From assembly GCF_030272615.1 (NCBI RefSeq), contig NC_081405.1, forward strand, positions 570,707,095-570,771,094: a stretch of DNA of 64,000 nt, written 5' to 3'. A program made the position numbers and the translations under genes. The notes below the pieces were generated by a model. That model was given only the letters and a program-made list of their open reading frames with translations, searched no databases and had not been told where the DNA came from. Each line of letters begins with the position of its first letter. Positions within the stretch are counted from its first letter, which is position 1. Of this stretch, positions 34,931-46,136 are shown one piece after another. The DNA comes from Cryptomeria japonica (taxonomy: Eukaryota > Streptophyta > Pinopsida > Cupressales > Cupressaceae).

Positions 34931-35349
34931 TTTCTTAATTAAAAACATAGAGCCTCTAATACGATTCACTCTATCAAATACAATTGGAGATCTATTGTCG
35001 AATGATGATGAGATTATGTAAGGGGCAATGAATTTATTTTCTAATTTTCTCTCCCAAGATCAGACTCTTGATTTGGAAGACCTAATAGAGATCCTATCAT
35101 AAAATTCCTTCTCTTGTTTCCTTGGAGGTGAATAAGTCTTTATCTCAGATTCCTTCAGATAGAGAGGTCCAAGGGGCTATCTTTTCTTTTGAAGGTAACA
35201 AAGCCCCTGGTGCAGATGGCTTTCCTATGTTCTTCTTCTAGATATATTGGGATATTGTGGCTAAGGATGTGGTGGTTGGTGCTAAGAATGTTTTTGGTTC
35301 CAGATTCTTCTTAAAGCAATTAAATTCCAAGTTTATTGTTTTGATCCTA
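34931..35349 (+). pseudogene. LINE reverse-transcriptase N-terminal scrap
   Basis: Across one frameshift and stops the plus strand encodes the start of an L1-type RT: SNTIGDLLSNDDEIM, then GAIFSFEGNKAPGADGFPMF, WDIVAKDVVV and LKQLNSKFIVLI. It corresponds to 18570-18930 of LINE B but is clearly diverged. It is cut at 35350 by the Tat LTR, and its continuation is not found on the far side of that element (48341 onward). Confidence 0.75.
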
Positions 35350-37553
35350 TGTAGGGAAAAAGTGAAACAAAGTATGGAACCCCTAATCCCACTCTCATAC
35401 ACACTCATGGAATACAAAAGAGTCTAGGGAGGTAACACACTTCAGCTATTTCTTTATGAGAAAGAGAAAGTCATTTCCATTACCTCTTAGGTTTTCTATT
35501 CCTTTTTCTATAAATAAGAGAGGAATGATGCACAAATGCAATCTAACCTAGAATGCAAGTAAGCAAGATAACCCTAATCTGAGAATGCAGATCAAAGGAT
35601 AACTAATATAATGAAGAAAATTACAAATAAGAAGGCACAATCAGAGGTGCATCTATGTCTAAAATTCAAAGAAGAAATGTTTGGGACTAGGGTGCCATGC
35701 CACTGTCCTAATTCTGCAAGTATGGAGCTGCAACTAACACGATGGGTTCTGGAGCCTACAAGACACCATTCTGCCAAATCCTGCTAATAGAGGGCAGGAC
35801 CATGGCACCATGCCACTGTCCAGGGCAGGACCAGGGCTCCATGCCCTTTTCCTTAGGTTTTTTGCTGAGATCTAAAAATAAGAATTGTCCCTGTGTGCTC
35901 TTTTGGTCCCAAAATTTCTAGGGACACTCGGATCCGAACCTATACCTAAAGCTAAAAAAATAGGGTTTGGGATGCCTATATAGGATTTTACCTTATTCAA
36001 ACCCTTTTTTTGGTGATTTCCACCTCCACAAATAGTTGATAATGTACTGAAAATGTGTGTGCAAGAACCTTGTGTACATGCAAGATCCTAAAATGGAAGC
36101 AAACAATCTAGGGAAACCCTAAAGAGTAAACCCTAATTGTTTATAATTAACAAAGTAAGTTATCTAAATCCAAAATGAAAAGTGATCTAAAGCATGAATA
36201 TGAATCAAAATGAATCTTATGCAAAGACATGAAAACAACATGAAACCATACCCAACCCCACGGGAGAGGTACAAGCCACTCATCAATCGGTGATCTGCTA
36301 TTGTTCTTCTACATCTTCAAAAGCCCCCAATTGATAAAATGATGCTTGATGAATGTTTAGTAGATGAATTTTGAATATTGTTGATGACTTCAAAGATCTA
36401 CTCTTTCCCTACAAAGAAGGCTCCTATGCTCCCAAAAAACGCGCTCTTAGATTCTTAGAAGAAGACCCCTTCAAATGAAGAAAGAAAGATCTTAAGTATG
36501 ACACCATGGATACTAATTTCATGTTTAGGCTGACCTAGGATTTTAATTTCCCGCCAATCTTTTGGGTTTAAGCATTATTATATCATAGGATTTGGCTCCC
36601 GAAATTTTAGAGAAAAAGTTGAGGACCATGTGCATTCCCACAAAGGTTTGACCAACTTTTCACCAAACTTTTGGGGCTATTAGATATGATGATATTAGAG
36701 CACATCCCAAAGTTAAAGCTGATTTCAAGATATTTTTATATGCGAAATTAGACCTAAACGATCGAAATAAGACATAATTAGGGTTTATGATTAAATGATT
36801 TATTAAAGGAATAAGATGAAAAGGGGCATGCTTAGGATAAAGGGCCCAACTTTATAACATGTAAAGTGATGAAATATGAATTTAGATTTAATTAAATTAA
36901 TTCATTAAATTCTTAAAGTGGAATTAGAAATGCAAGATGCAAGACACAGTAAAGCGGGTGCTAACCTAAGTGTGAAATTGTACCACCCTAGGAAGGGTGT
37001 ATAAATACGACACTATATTAGCCCCCACTTTAGTGGTCATATGACACTACGTGCATATGAAAGCTAAAGTACAAAAAAGTAAACATTTTTTGAAAAAAGA
37101 TATAGCCATAAGTTGTTGGACGAAGCTCCCAATGGTATCTGTAGTACATAATTAGGAACCACACCATACAAAACCATATGTTAGATAACAAAATAACCTA
37201 ATGCTTACTAAGGAAGGTGATGAAATTTGTGGTTACCTATATCCCCCCTATTTCGGTTTCCTTATTAGTGGTGAAATAGGGTATCATGTTTACCAAAATG
37301 AAATGTGATAAATATTTTGATGAAGAAAGTTTGCAACAAGGCTTGATCACTCATCCAAGAATGTTATGGAACTAATGCAGAGAAAGAGGGTGAACTCATG
37401 ATTCCAATGCCACCAATGGTATGAGAATCAGAGCTTCCTAGCTCAAGATATGATAGATTGAAGAAAAAGTGCACAAATTAGGGTTTTAACTTAAAAACAT
37501 AAAGTAAAAAATTTCATAACGCATAAATATGAAAGTCACACCTTCATTTGTCA
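35350..37553 (-). repeat. LTR of Tat element 1 (3' LTR in element orientation)
   Basis: TGTAGGGAAAAA...TTTGTCA on the plus strand. Aligned over its length with 46137-48340 and more weakly with 57022-59225. It carries a palindromic CTATATAG box near 35976 and GGGTGCC/GGCACC-rich minisatellite remnants at about 35685-35840. Confidence 0.85.
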
Positions 37554-37606
37554 CTTTTTGACTTTTTGGCACTATTCACTGTAGAGGAGCCCAAATATTA
37601 GCAATA

Positions 37607-40083
37607 ATGCCTAGAAGTCGACCTGAGTGAGCTATGAGGATGGAGATCCAATGCTAGTCGGTACTCGTTGGCGAACCACTCGAAGAGGTGAGTTGACCTT
37701 TTGTTGACTCTCTTTTGACTTTTTCATTCTTTCATAGATTTAGGGATAGTGAAGTCATTGCCAAGATCAGGTCCGTGCCCCCTCATTGGGCACCTTGGGG
37801 TCCTAGGGCACCGTGGTCCCCTAGGGTGCCCTAGTCCCAAGGGGGCACCCTTGTCCTCCTAGGGCACCCTGGTCCCTGTCCGAGGTGACCAGTGGTAACA
37901 CAAGATCAAGCAATTGAATGTTAGAATAGATAGAATAAATTCTTTGATTAGATGATAATGATGATGATTGATTACTGAAGATAGGATGCTTCAGTTTTTC
38001 CAGACACTGCCATAAATCCATGAGCATATTGTCGGGCTCATCTTCTAGAGCCTTTGGGAGTAGATCCTAAGGCTGATAGTGAGGGAGAGGGAGTTGCTAC
38101 ATACAGTGGGCTTGCAGTATGCGATGACTATGTCAGCCATCAAATTCCATTTGGCGATGTTGATGGCGTTGATGAAGAGATGGGATACAGACACCTCGAT
38201 GTTCTTGTTACCTATGGGGGAGGTGAAAGTCACCCTCAAGGATCTATATCGCATCATGCACCTTCCCATCAGGGGGAGACCAAGAGATACCAATCCGACC
38301 ATAGTAAGGATGATTATATGAGAGAGAAGGTGTATGTTGCGGGGAGAGTCATACTCGGTGAGATGAGGGGTCGTATCATGGGCAGCTACCTCCTATAGCC
38401 TACCAGTGAGGTTCCATTAGTGAGGCAACTCATGATTACGACCCTTGCATTAGCCATGTACCCTAATGGGTGCGACACACACACATGCATAGAGGACTCA
38501 TCTACACTATCCGAGTGATGGAGAGATATAGGAGGGTATACTCTTGGGGTCAGAGCATGCTTGTGCATCTCTATCACAACCTTGGGGAGTATGTATTTGG
38601 GAAGGGATGTAGCCTGATGACATGCACCCTACTATAGGTGTGGATGTTTGAGCATATTACTTATACTAGGCCTACTTGAGCCCCTATAGACTTAGTCCTA
38701 GAGAAGCCTAGGGTATTTTCTTATCCACTCAACCGCGATTGGTGATTCAATGATCTCTTGCATTGGGTGGAGCTTAGATAGATTGACACCGAGTGGATTC
38801 ATATGGAGACCCTACATTAGGATGCACATGTCAGTAGGGATACACATGCAATTATTCATCATGTAGAGGAACCATCTACTAGAGGGGCAGTACAGTCACA
38901 TAGTCATTCCCTTCTACTTCGATCGAGTCCAGCGGTAGTTCGGGTTCAAGCAATGCATTCCTATTGATGTGCCTATGTACATCCGACACTCACACATGAT
39001 GTTGAGGCTAGGAGCCATTCCTTGGCCTACCAGTGATGAGATCGACATCACATATTCAGATAGGTCAGATCAGGACATTGTGATAGACTATAGAGATGAT
39101 GTGGATGTGCACTGACAGTGCATCACATGGTGGGGGAGGACATACCTAGGAGATATCCTCCCAGCAGACTTCCCTGGAGAGAACCCCAGACCATGGAGAT
39201 AGACAAGTGATAGAGAGGGATCTGACACATCCGAGGAGGGCTCAGATGATCTGGTTGATGACATAGGAGAGCAGGAGATAGGCAGAGATGAAGATGATCC
39301 TGACACTAGAGAGGGAGATCCAGATGGAGATGATGAGGAGGATGGGGATGCTGAGGAGGATGGAGAGGAGGAGGAGGAGGAGTTTGAGGAGGATGAGGAG
39401 TTTGAGGAGGAGGATGAGTCAAAAGAAGTTCCATATCACTCTGGAGAGGACACCATAGCCCTAGACCCACCAAGCCTCCCATTATGGGTGGCAAAGGACC
39501 CTATAAGGGGTCTTGATCCTAGTCCCCATCGGCCCATACCCATTGCACAAAGATAGTACGAGCAAAAAGAGCCTAGCAGGTCCTCGTCTCAAACGGTCTC
39601 TTTCCACAATCCTACTTGTGAGAGGGAGATCCAAGGAAGGTGTCTTGTTTTTAATTAATTTATGCATCTTACTTGTTTAGATATGATAATATAGAATGTT
39701 ACTGATAAAAAATTGTCTCTTTCTTGCAGCTACTATCCAAGAGTAGCGTTCTCTTATCCATAATGCATTGACAGACCTCATCATGACTGCACATAGTCCT
39801 AGTTCTTCATAGATAGCGCACAGATCATAGAGGAGTGCAAGATGACGCAAGGATATTTTCTCCCCTATTCGGATGGAGATGGAGGTCCTACAAGAGAGAT
39901 TACGATAGATAGAGTGTGACCTAGCATCTTCACAGACAAAGGCAGCCACATACCACAGGATTATGATGGAGAGGGATCATAGGAGCTCCTTGCAGAGCCA
40001 CTCGCAGTCCATATTGTGATACACCCCCATGGCCAGATCAGGAGGGGGCATATAGACACCACCCTCCAGCTACTAGTCCTAGT
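37607..40083 (+). pseudogene. Antisense Plant Mobile Domain (PMD) gene of Tat element 1
   Basis: Three exons are inferred by comparison with the copy at 59280-61657. Exon 1 starts at ATG 37607 (MPRSRPE then a stop) and ends at a good donor, GAAGAG|GTGAGT (37687/37688). The acceptor TTTTCCAG ends at 38003. Exon 2 encodes the PMD core in one frame at 38079-38321 (FHLAMLMALMKRWDTDTSMF, then LPMGEVKVTLKDLYRIMHLP). It decays through frameshifts to a long Glu/Asp tract at about 39330-39420 and the conserved HSGEDTIALDPP at about 39438. The second donor has lost its GT (near 39635) but the acceptor CTTGCAG (39729) remains. Exon 3 is a broken Arg/Ser-rich tail. PMD is a plant domain found in MAIN/MAIL1 proteins and in transposons. 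This copy is dead. Confidence 0.75.
37775..37882. repeat. GGGCACC(...)GGTCC minisatellite in PMD intron 1, element 1
   Basis: About five imperfect units of about 20 bases built on GGGCACCNTGGTCCC, ending in GGTCCCTGTCCGAGG. It is the equivalent of 59452-59550 in element 2. Confidence 0.75.
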
Positions 40084-40556
40084 TCTATTGATGTATATAT
40101 TATGATACTCATGGATATGTATCTATTTATGCTAATGTAATATCAAACATCTTATTTTAATTTAATTTTCATGTGATTGATTTCTCAATGCTTCATGATT
40201 AAATTGATATATGTGTGATCTAATTAAATAACCAAGTATTTAATTAAATTCTACTTGATGATGTAAAAGAAGAATGTATTAAGCCTAAGAACTATACGAC
40301 TAATATGATTTTATTAACTCTATTTAAACGCAACATGATAGAATTCTACTTAACACATAAGAAATTGTATAACATGCTAGGCCATATGAAATGCAAATCT
40401 ATTACAATTTACATAAAAGAGTCCAAGACAAACAATAAAGTAATGTAGACCAAACAGTATAACATCATTTAATCCTACATACTTTAATGAAGACATGCTA
40501 ACATAGTACCCAATTTGGAAGAAGGAAAAGATACAGAGAGAGAATAGAAAGTAGAC

Positions 40557-40626
<70 letters not shown>

Positions 40627-40629
40627 GAA
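40084..40629. other. Convergent spacer between PMD gene and pol, with microsatellite
   Basis: The spacer shares long stretches with 61658-62250 of element 2 (for example GATTGATTTCTCAATGC, TTCTACTTAACACATAA). The left end is the PMD 3' flank, the right end the pol 3' flank. Both genes point into it. Confidence 0.6.
40558..40622. repeat. (GA)n microsatellite at the end of integrase
   Basis: About 65 bases of uninterrupted GA lie immediately 3' of the ancestral integrase stop. On the minus strand it reads as (Ser-Leu)n, because a one-base deletion upstream bypasses the old stop at 40630-40632. Element 2 has no such run at this position. Confidence 0.9.
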
Positions 40630-42027
40630 CTAGGCATAGTATCTACGAAGGTCATAGCATTTATGGCTTCCTTTAGAGGCATACCTTCGAAATCTTCTAT
40701 CTTGTAAGCACCTGATCCATAGACCTCAACAACAATGTATGGTCTAAGCCAATTAGGGCCAAATTTTCCTTTCTCCTTAGGTAAGGCATTCACATTGTGT
40801 TGATTCTCGTAAAGGATTAAACCACCTACTGAGAAGGAACATTGAATAACCTTATCATTGTAGCTATTTTGAAAATTTTTATGATATGCTTGAATATGCT
40901 CGAAGGAATTTATATGTCGTTCATCAAGCATCTCAAGTTGTTCAAGTATTTTCTCTCTATAGGAATCATCATCAACTACACCCCTAAGAGAAACTCTGAA
41001 AGAAGGAATTTCTAACTCCAAAGGCATAATGGCATCAACACCATAAACAAGATTATAAGGAGTACAAGCCGTAGCAACATGTACACTCATGCGATAGGCC
41101 CAAAGAGCATAGGTTAATTGCGTATTCCAATCCTTACCATGTTTGCTTATAGTCTTTTGAATAATTTGCTCAATTATCCTATTAGAAGACTCAGCTTGAC
41201 CATTTGATTGAGGATAATAAGGTGTAGAAAATTTATGTTGAATATGATATTTCTCGAGAAACTTCTTCACATCCTTATTTTTGAATGACGTTCCATTATC
41301 CAAAACTAAGGAAGAAGGTACCCCGAATTAGGAGATAATGTTTTCAAAAATTAAGTGACAAATTACTTCAGTAGTAGTGGATAGAAGAGGAACGGCTTCC
41401 ACCCACTTCATAAAGTAATCAGTTGCAGTTATGATGAAGGTATGTCCTTAAGATGAAGGAGGAGATATTTTACCAATGAGATCCAAACCCCATGTAGAAA
41501 AGGGCCAAGATGCCACTTGAGATCAAATTTCTTCGGTAGGGGCATGGATCAAATCGCTATGTTGCTCACATAGATGATATTTTTTAACAAACGTAGAGGA
41601 ATCCTTTTCCATGGTTTTCAAATAATATCCCATTCGGAGCAATCTCTGAACTAATTATCTACCACCAAAATTCCCCCCACAAGCACTTGAATGTGCTTCC
41701 TCAAGAGCAATAGGGATTTTAGCCTTGTTTAGTCATTGAAGGAGAAAACTATTATAACCCCTCCTATAAAGAACATTAGAAAAGATAATGTATCTAGCAG
41801 CCAATTTTGTGAATTCTAGCCCTAGTATTCTTATTCCTAGACTCAGGAAAGGTACCATCACTCAAATATCTCATGATATGCGAGTACCATTCATTAGAAT
41901 CTATAATGCAACAATACACCACATCACTAGGATTATCAACAATAGTCGGGGTAGTGAGATTGTGAATAATGAATTTAAGATCTACCAAGGAATCCTCTAG
42001 AGACACAAGAGAGGAAACCAATGCCAT
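40630..42027 (-). pseudogene. Integrase of Tat element 1
   Basis: N-terminal section 42027-41794 is open (SLVSLEDSLVDLKFIIHNL); the zinc-binding and first-Asp regions (about 41780-41310) are broken by many stops. From 41303 the frame is open again with DNGTSFKNKDVKKFLEKYHI and SNGQAESSNRIIEQ, giving the second Asp and the Glu of D-D35-E. A C-terminal domain follows (LYENQHNVNALPKEKGKFGP, NWLRPYIVVE). Relative to element 2, a base is missing after Met-coding ATG near 40653, so the frame misses the original TAG and runs on through the GA repeat to 40377. Integrase inserts the cDNA into the genome; this copy is inactive. Confidence 0.85.
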
Positions 42028-42640
42028 CGCATCAACATGTCAATTATCTTTTCGAGGAAGGGGCTCCATGGTATAAGAAGCAAATTTTTACAACAAGGAT
42101 GTACCTAGATCTCTATATTGTGATAATTTGTCTTTCTTAGCTTGATAAACTCATGTCAATTGTCTTATGATTAGCTGAGAATCATAGATGTTTCACATTC
42201 AATGCTAAAAGATGCTTTAATTCTAGCTATAAGAGAATCATATTCAGCAATGTTGTTGGTACATAAGAAATTGAGATGATATGATAAAGGAATAGGCTTC
42301 TTTTAAGGAGAGATTAAGACCACCCCTACCCCCGATCATGTACGACACTTAGAGCAATCAAAGTATAACTCCCAAGTCTCATCAACCTCAGTGGAAAAAT
42401 GTATTCGCAGGGACAGGACTCTGGATTAGGTAGGGAGAAGGGTGAAGGAGCATCAACTAAGTGGTCAGTCAACACTTGACTATTTATTGCCTTTTGTGAG
42501 ACAAACTTAAGGTCAAACTCATTCAACATCATAACCCACTTAGCTAAGCGTCTGAAAAGGTCACTTTTGGAAAAAAGATGTTTAAGAGGATTGAATTTAA
42601 TGATAACATGGACCTCAACATTCAAGAGATAATGCCTCAA
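42028..42640 (-). pseudogene. RNase H plus archaeal-type RNase H (aRNH) of Tat element 1
   Basis: 42640-42326 gives the C-terminal half of the classical gypsy RNase H (HYLLNVEVHVIIKFNPLKHL, then LAKWVMMLNEFDLKF). Directly after it a second RNase H begins, read with stops: LYFDCS, GVGVVLISP, NIAEYDSLIA. The aspartate/glutamate framework matches the better copy at 63664-64000. Dual RNase H is a hallmark of the Tat lineage. Too broken to be active. Confidence 0.7.
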
Positions 42641-42896
42641 CTATTGGGTTGCAAAGACTAAACCAAGGCACTGTCTTTCTATTGCAGAATATCAAACTTC
42701 CTAACAGAGTAGAGTGTGGCTTATGTAATAAACCGGGCATTCTCTACTATCCTTATCACATTGTGTGAATAGGGCTGCAAGAGATTGAGGGGAAGCAACG
42801 GTGTACAGAAGGAAATTCTTAGTAGGATCAGTAGGTTGAAGAATAAGTGGATTGGCCAAATAGATTTCCAGGTCTTCGAATGCTTGATGACAATCC

Positions 42897-43855
42897 TCAT
42901 TCCATTAGAAAGATATTATTTTTAAGAAATTGTGTCAAGGGAAAGGTATGGTCCACAAGTTGAGAAACGAACCTATGAATAGCTTGGATCTTTCCTTGCA
43001 AACTTTTTAGTTGGGAGACATTCTTAGGAGGTGGCATGTTAGCAATAACATCTAGCTTCTTTGTATCCACCTCAACGCAAGGATGTGAAACTATGAATCC
43101 TAATAGTTTTCCACTATCCACACCAAAAACACATTTTGGGGGATCTTAACATGATCTGTACGAAGAATGGATTTGGCTAAGATGTCATCAACGTAATCTT
43201 CTAAGGTCTTATGCATATAGTCATGGAAGATGAGAGTCATAGCATGCTGATAGGTTGTGCCTACGTTTTTCAATCCAAAAGGCATCACAATCCAACAAAC
43301 GTACCCCAAGGGGTGGTAAAAGAAGTTTTATATTGATCTTTAGGCTTAGTGAAGATTTGATTATATCCTGAGAAACTTTAAAGAGGCCTTGCTTAAGTCA
43401 CAAAAATCTGTACACATCCTAATCTTATTTTCAGCCTTAACCACAACCACAATGTTTGAAATTCATGGGGAATAATCGATAGGATGAATGAATCCAGCAT
43501 CCAATAGTTTTTCAATCTCAACTTTAATAAGTAGTGTCACTTTAGGGTGAATATTACGAATCTTTTTCTTCACAAGTTTAGCATCAGGAATTAGGACAAT
43601 GTTATGAGTGACAATCTTAGGATCTACGCCAGGCATATCACAATATATCCAAGCAAAGATCTTAGGGAATTCATGTAACAACTCGTCATATTGTTTTTTC
43701 TCTTCTTCGTCAAGACATTTTCCTATCTTGATGATTTTATCTTCAACACAAGGATCCATCCTAACATCATTGGTGTCATTTATTAGGAGATTTCTTTGTT
43801 GAGGAGCATATTTTAATTGGGGAAATTCTTTAACTATCTCAATGCAAAGACACAA
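42897..43855 (-). pseudogene. Reverse transcriptase of Tat element 1
   Basis: The N-terminal part is open at 43855-43463 (LLHEFPKIFAWIYCDMPGVD, LLDAGFIHPIDYSP). Palm pieces at 43400-43300 are frameshifted. The catalytic segment is intact at 43309-43100 (VMPFGLKNVGTTYQHAM... EDYVDDILAKS). The thumb/connection lies at 43121-42897 (LLGFIVSHPCVEVDTKKLD, MPPPKNVSQLKSLQGKI). The YVDD motif is preserved but the chain is broken at several places. Confidence 0.85.
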
Positions 43856-44230
43856 GAAGTGTCACAGTCAATATATTCTGGATATTTTAGTGAGAGAGAA
43901 GTAGAAATGACATTAACAATAATAGATGGTCTCTTAGAGGCTTTAGTACGCTTGAAAGGATCATAACCAAGCCCAAATGTAATATCATGAAAGTTGTTTT
44001 CCAAGGGAATCTTAATCCCTTGCTCTTGAGCACCACATCCGTTTCCATTATATCCATACATAGCTAGGATGTGAAAACTAGGACCATAAGGGTTAGTCAT
44101 TTCTGAAGAAGAAGGAAGATTTTCATAAAGTGAAGAATCAAAATCCTCTAGACTAGAAACTAAGGGAGATGAAGTCTGAGAAGCCGCCACAAAGTTATTA
44201 CTCAATGGCCCAGACAAAGTGGATTTATTT
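43834..44230 (-). pseudogene. Linker with G-patch-like motif between protease and RT (Tat element 1)
   Basis: A 127-codon frame ending at 43834. Its Ser-rich N-terminal half is followed by MYGYNGNGCGAQEQGIKIPL and FGLGYDPFKRTKASKR. The glycine spacing resembles the G-patch-like section found between protease and RT in some Tat-type polyproteins. The role is not established; it is listed as part of the polyprotein. Confidence 0.5.
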
Positions 44231-44584
44231 TTAAGTTCTTCTTCTTTCTTCTTTTCGACCTAGGTTCTCTAGGGGGGATTATGTATTCCCCTACGAAAGT
44301 AGGATTGTAATCAAGGGATCCCCAATTATCTTCTACAAGAACCTTCTCAAGAGAAAGGGTGTCCTCAATAGTAGAGTCGGGCCAAGAAGACTCTTCCTTA
44401 AGAACCTTAGGTCCACTTAAGGAAGTATTGGGATTTGATTCCAATATAGGAGATAGGTTTGATGAAGTGGTCACACTAATCAGAGTAGAAGCTTTAGAGG
44501 AATTATCTAATATAGTTGGGGAAGAATTAGTTGAAGAGGATTTATAACTTAATGTTTATAAACAAGCCTAGAATCTTGTGTCAC

Positions 44585-45000
44585 CTAGCAAGATATATGT
44601 TGTATTGTTGTAAATAAATTTAATTTTCCTATGCAATGTAAGGGAACAACTTGCATGCTATGAATCCATAGTCTCCCTAGAAACAAGTTGTATGTCAACT
44701 CTCTAGACATGACATGTATAGGTGTGGGTAACGTAATAGGACCTACCTTAACAGGCAAGGTGATGATACCTAGTGAAGATTTAGCAACATTATCGAAGCC
44801 ACAAATAGTGAGAGAATTAGGCTTAATAAGAGATGTATCAACATTGATCCTATGCAACAAGTTAGTGATACAAACATTAAGGCCATAACTATTGTCCACT
44901 AGTGTTCGTCTTATCGCACTATTAGTTATAATAACCATAATCATTAAGGGATCATATTGTTGTTGAATTTCACTAGAGGGCAACTCATCTTACATAAACA
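44585..45000 (-). pseudogene. Retropepsin-like protease of Tat element 1
   Basis: Reads SSEIQQQYDPLMIMVIITNS, then IRRTLVDNSYGLNVC in the place of the catalytic LVD-x-G loop, and later TYNLFLGRLWIHSM, the flap/dimer region of this family. The Gly expected after the catalytic triad start is replaced (D-N-S-Y), consistent with decay. It would have cut the gag-pol polyprotein. Confidence 0.7.
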
Positions 45001-46118
45001 CAATCTGAGCCTTGGGTGCTATAATAGAGTTCATCAAGGAAGCCATATTAGTGGATGTCACTGTGGATGGGACATTCAATGTTTTCAAGGAATCTTGCAG
45101 CATTTCATGATGAGTCAAGGAAGGTTGAATCAAATCCCAAAGCGATATCTTGGCAAGATTAGATTTAAGTTGTTCAACAAGATCATATTCCTTACAAAGG
45201 GTTTGTGAAATATGAGGTACTTGAGGAAGAATAGGTTGAGGATCATGTAGAGAAGTTGGAACAATCGAAGGAGGATTAGGTTTCTTATTGTTTCTCGTGA
45301 TATAGGTATGGGCACCTGCACATTATAAATCTCCATAGTTAGATGTCTAGCATAGCTATAAGTACTCTTAGTGGAATTCCTTCTTTAAAATGTAATGATT
45401 GGTTTGTTTGGAGTGATAAAAGAATTATGACTATATCCACCTTGAACCGTGAAAAGAGGTTGATTAGAAAGAGATGAAGTTGGAGAAGGACAAGCACCTT
45501 GGAAAACAAAAAGAGGTTTTCTATGTTTTTTCACATTGATCATATTGATTAACCTTTTAGATGCATTATTCTTATTTTAAAGTTTAGGCAAAGACATAAA
45601 GTCATCAAGGGCATCATCCAATAAATTATGATCATAGTGATTGAAAGGTTTATCTTTGGACTCAAAAGGAGACATAACCTCATAAAGGGAATTGTGAAGG
45701 TCAACAATGTCATTAGATTTAGTGGGGGAATTGAAATGAATTTACCCATGAGAGGAATCATTCAACTTATCTTTCTCATCACCACGAAATGGCATAGAAA
45801 CAAGGTTGATTTATTTCTGAAAAAATGAGGGTTTAGAAGGCTTAGGGTTCAAAAAATCTTCTAGAGATCCATCTAATTCATCCTTAATAAACTCATAATC
45901 AACATAATTGCATACATCATCAAAAGCATGAACATCTTGCAAATAAAAATATGATATTTTGAAATGAAAATTGCATGAAACTTAAACACACAATGCAAGG
46001 AAAATGAAAGAAATCTATCTCTTTTTTTTCTTTTTTTTTTCTTTATGTTTTGAAAGGAAATTAAATAAACTAGATATAGATCTTTAAATGCAATGCAATG
46101 AAAATGAAATTGGATTCA
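45001..46118 (-). pseudogene. Gag/pre-protease region of Tat element 1
   Basis: Frames read on the minus strand give acidic, Asp/Asn/Ser-rich sequence (VHAFDDVCNYVDYEFIKDEL; DLHNSLYEVMSPFESKDKPF). Nearer the protease they give NVPSTVTSTNMASLMNSIIA. Several frameshifts and stops intervene, and 45130-45828 holds opposite-strand shadows. No zinc knuckle is recognised. Assigned by position between PBS and protease. Confidence 0.55.
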
Positions 46119-46134
46119 CATCAGGTTCACCAAA
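46119..46134 (-). other. Probable primer-binding site of Tat element 1
   Basis: Two bases inside the 5' LTR the minus strand reads TTTGGTGAACCTGATG. It starts with the TGG required to pair with a tRNA CCA end. I cannot name the tRNA without a search. Confidence 0.5.
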
Positions 46135-46136
46135 GA

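Noticed and set aside
37821-38027. Minus-strand frame in the G+C-rich minisatellite
   Set aside because: Product of the GGGCACC repeats inside PMD intron 1.
40558-40622. Possible CRISPR-like or satellite repeat
   Set aside because: Simple GA microsatellite; no spacers, and the host is a plant nuclear genome.
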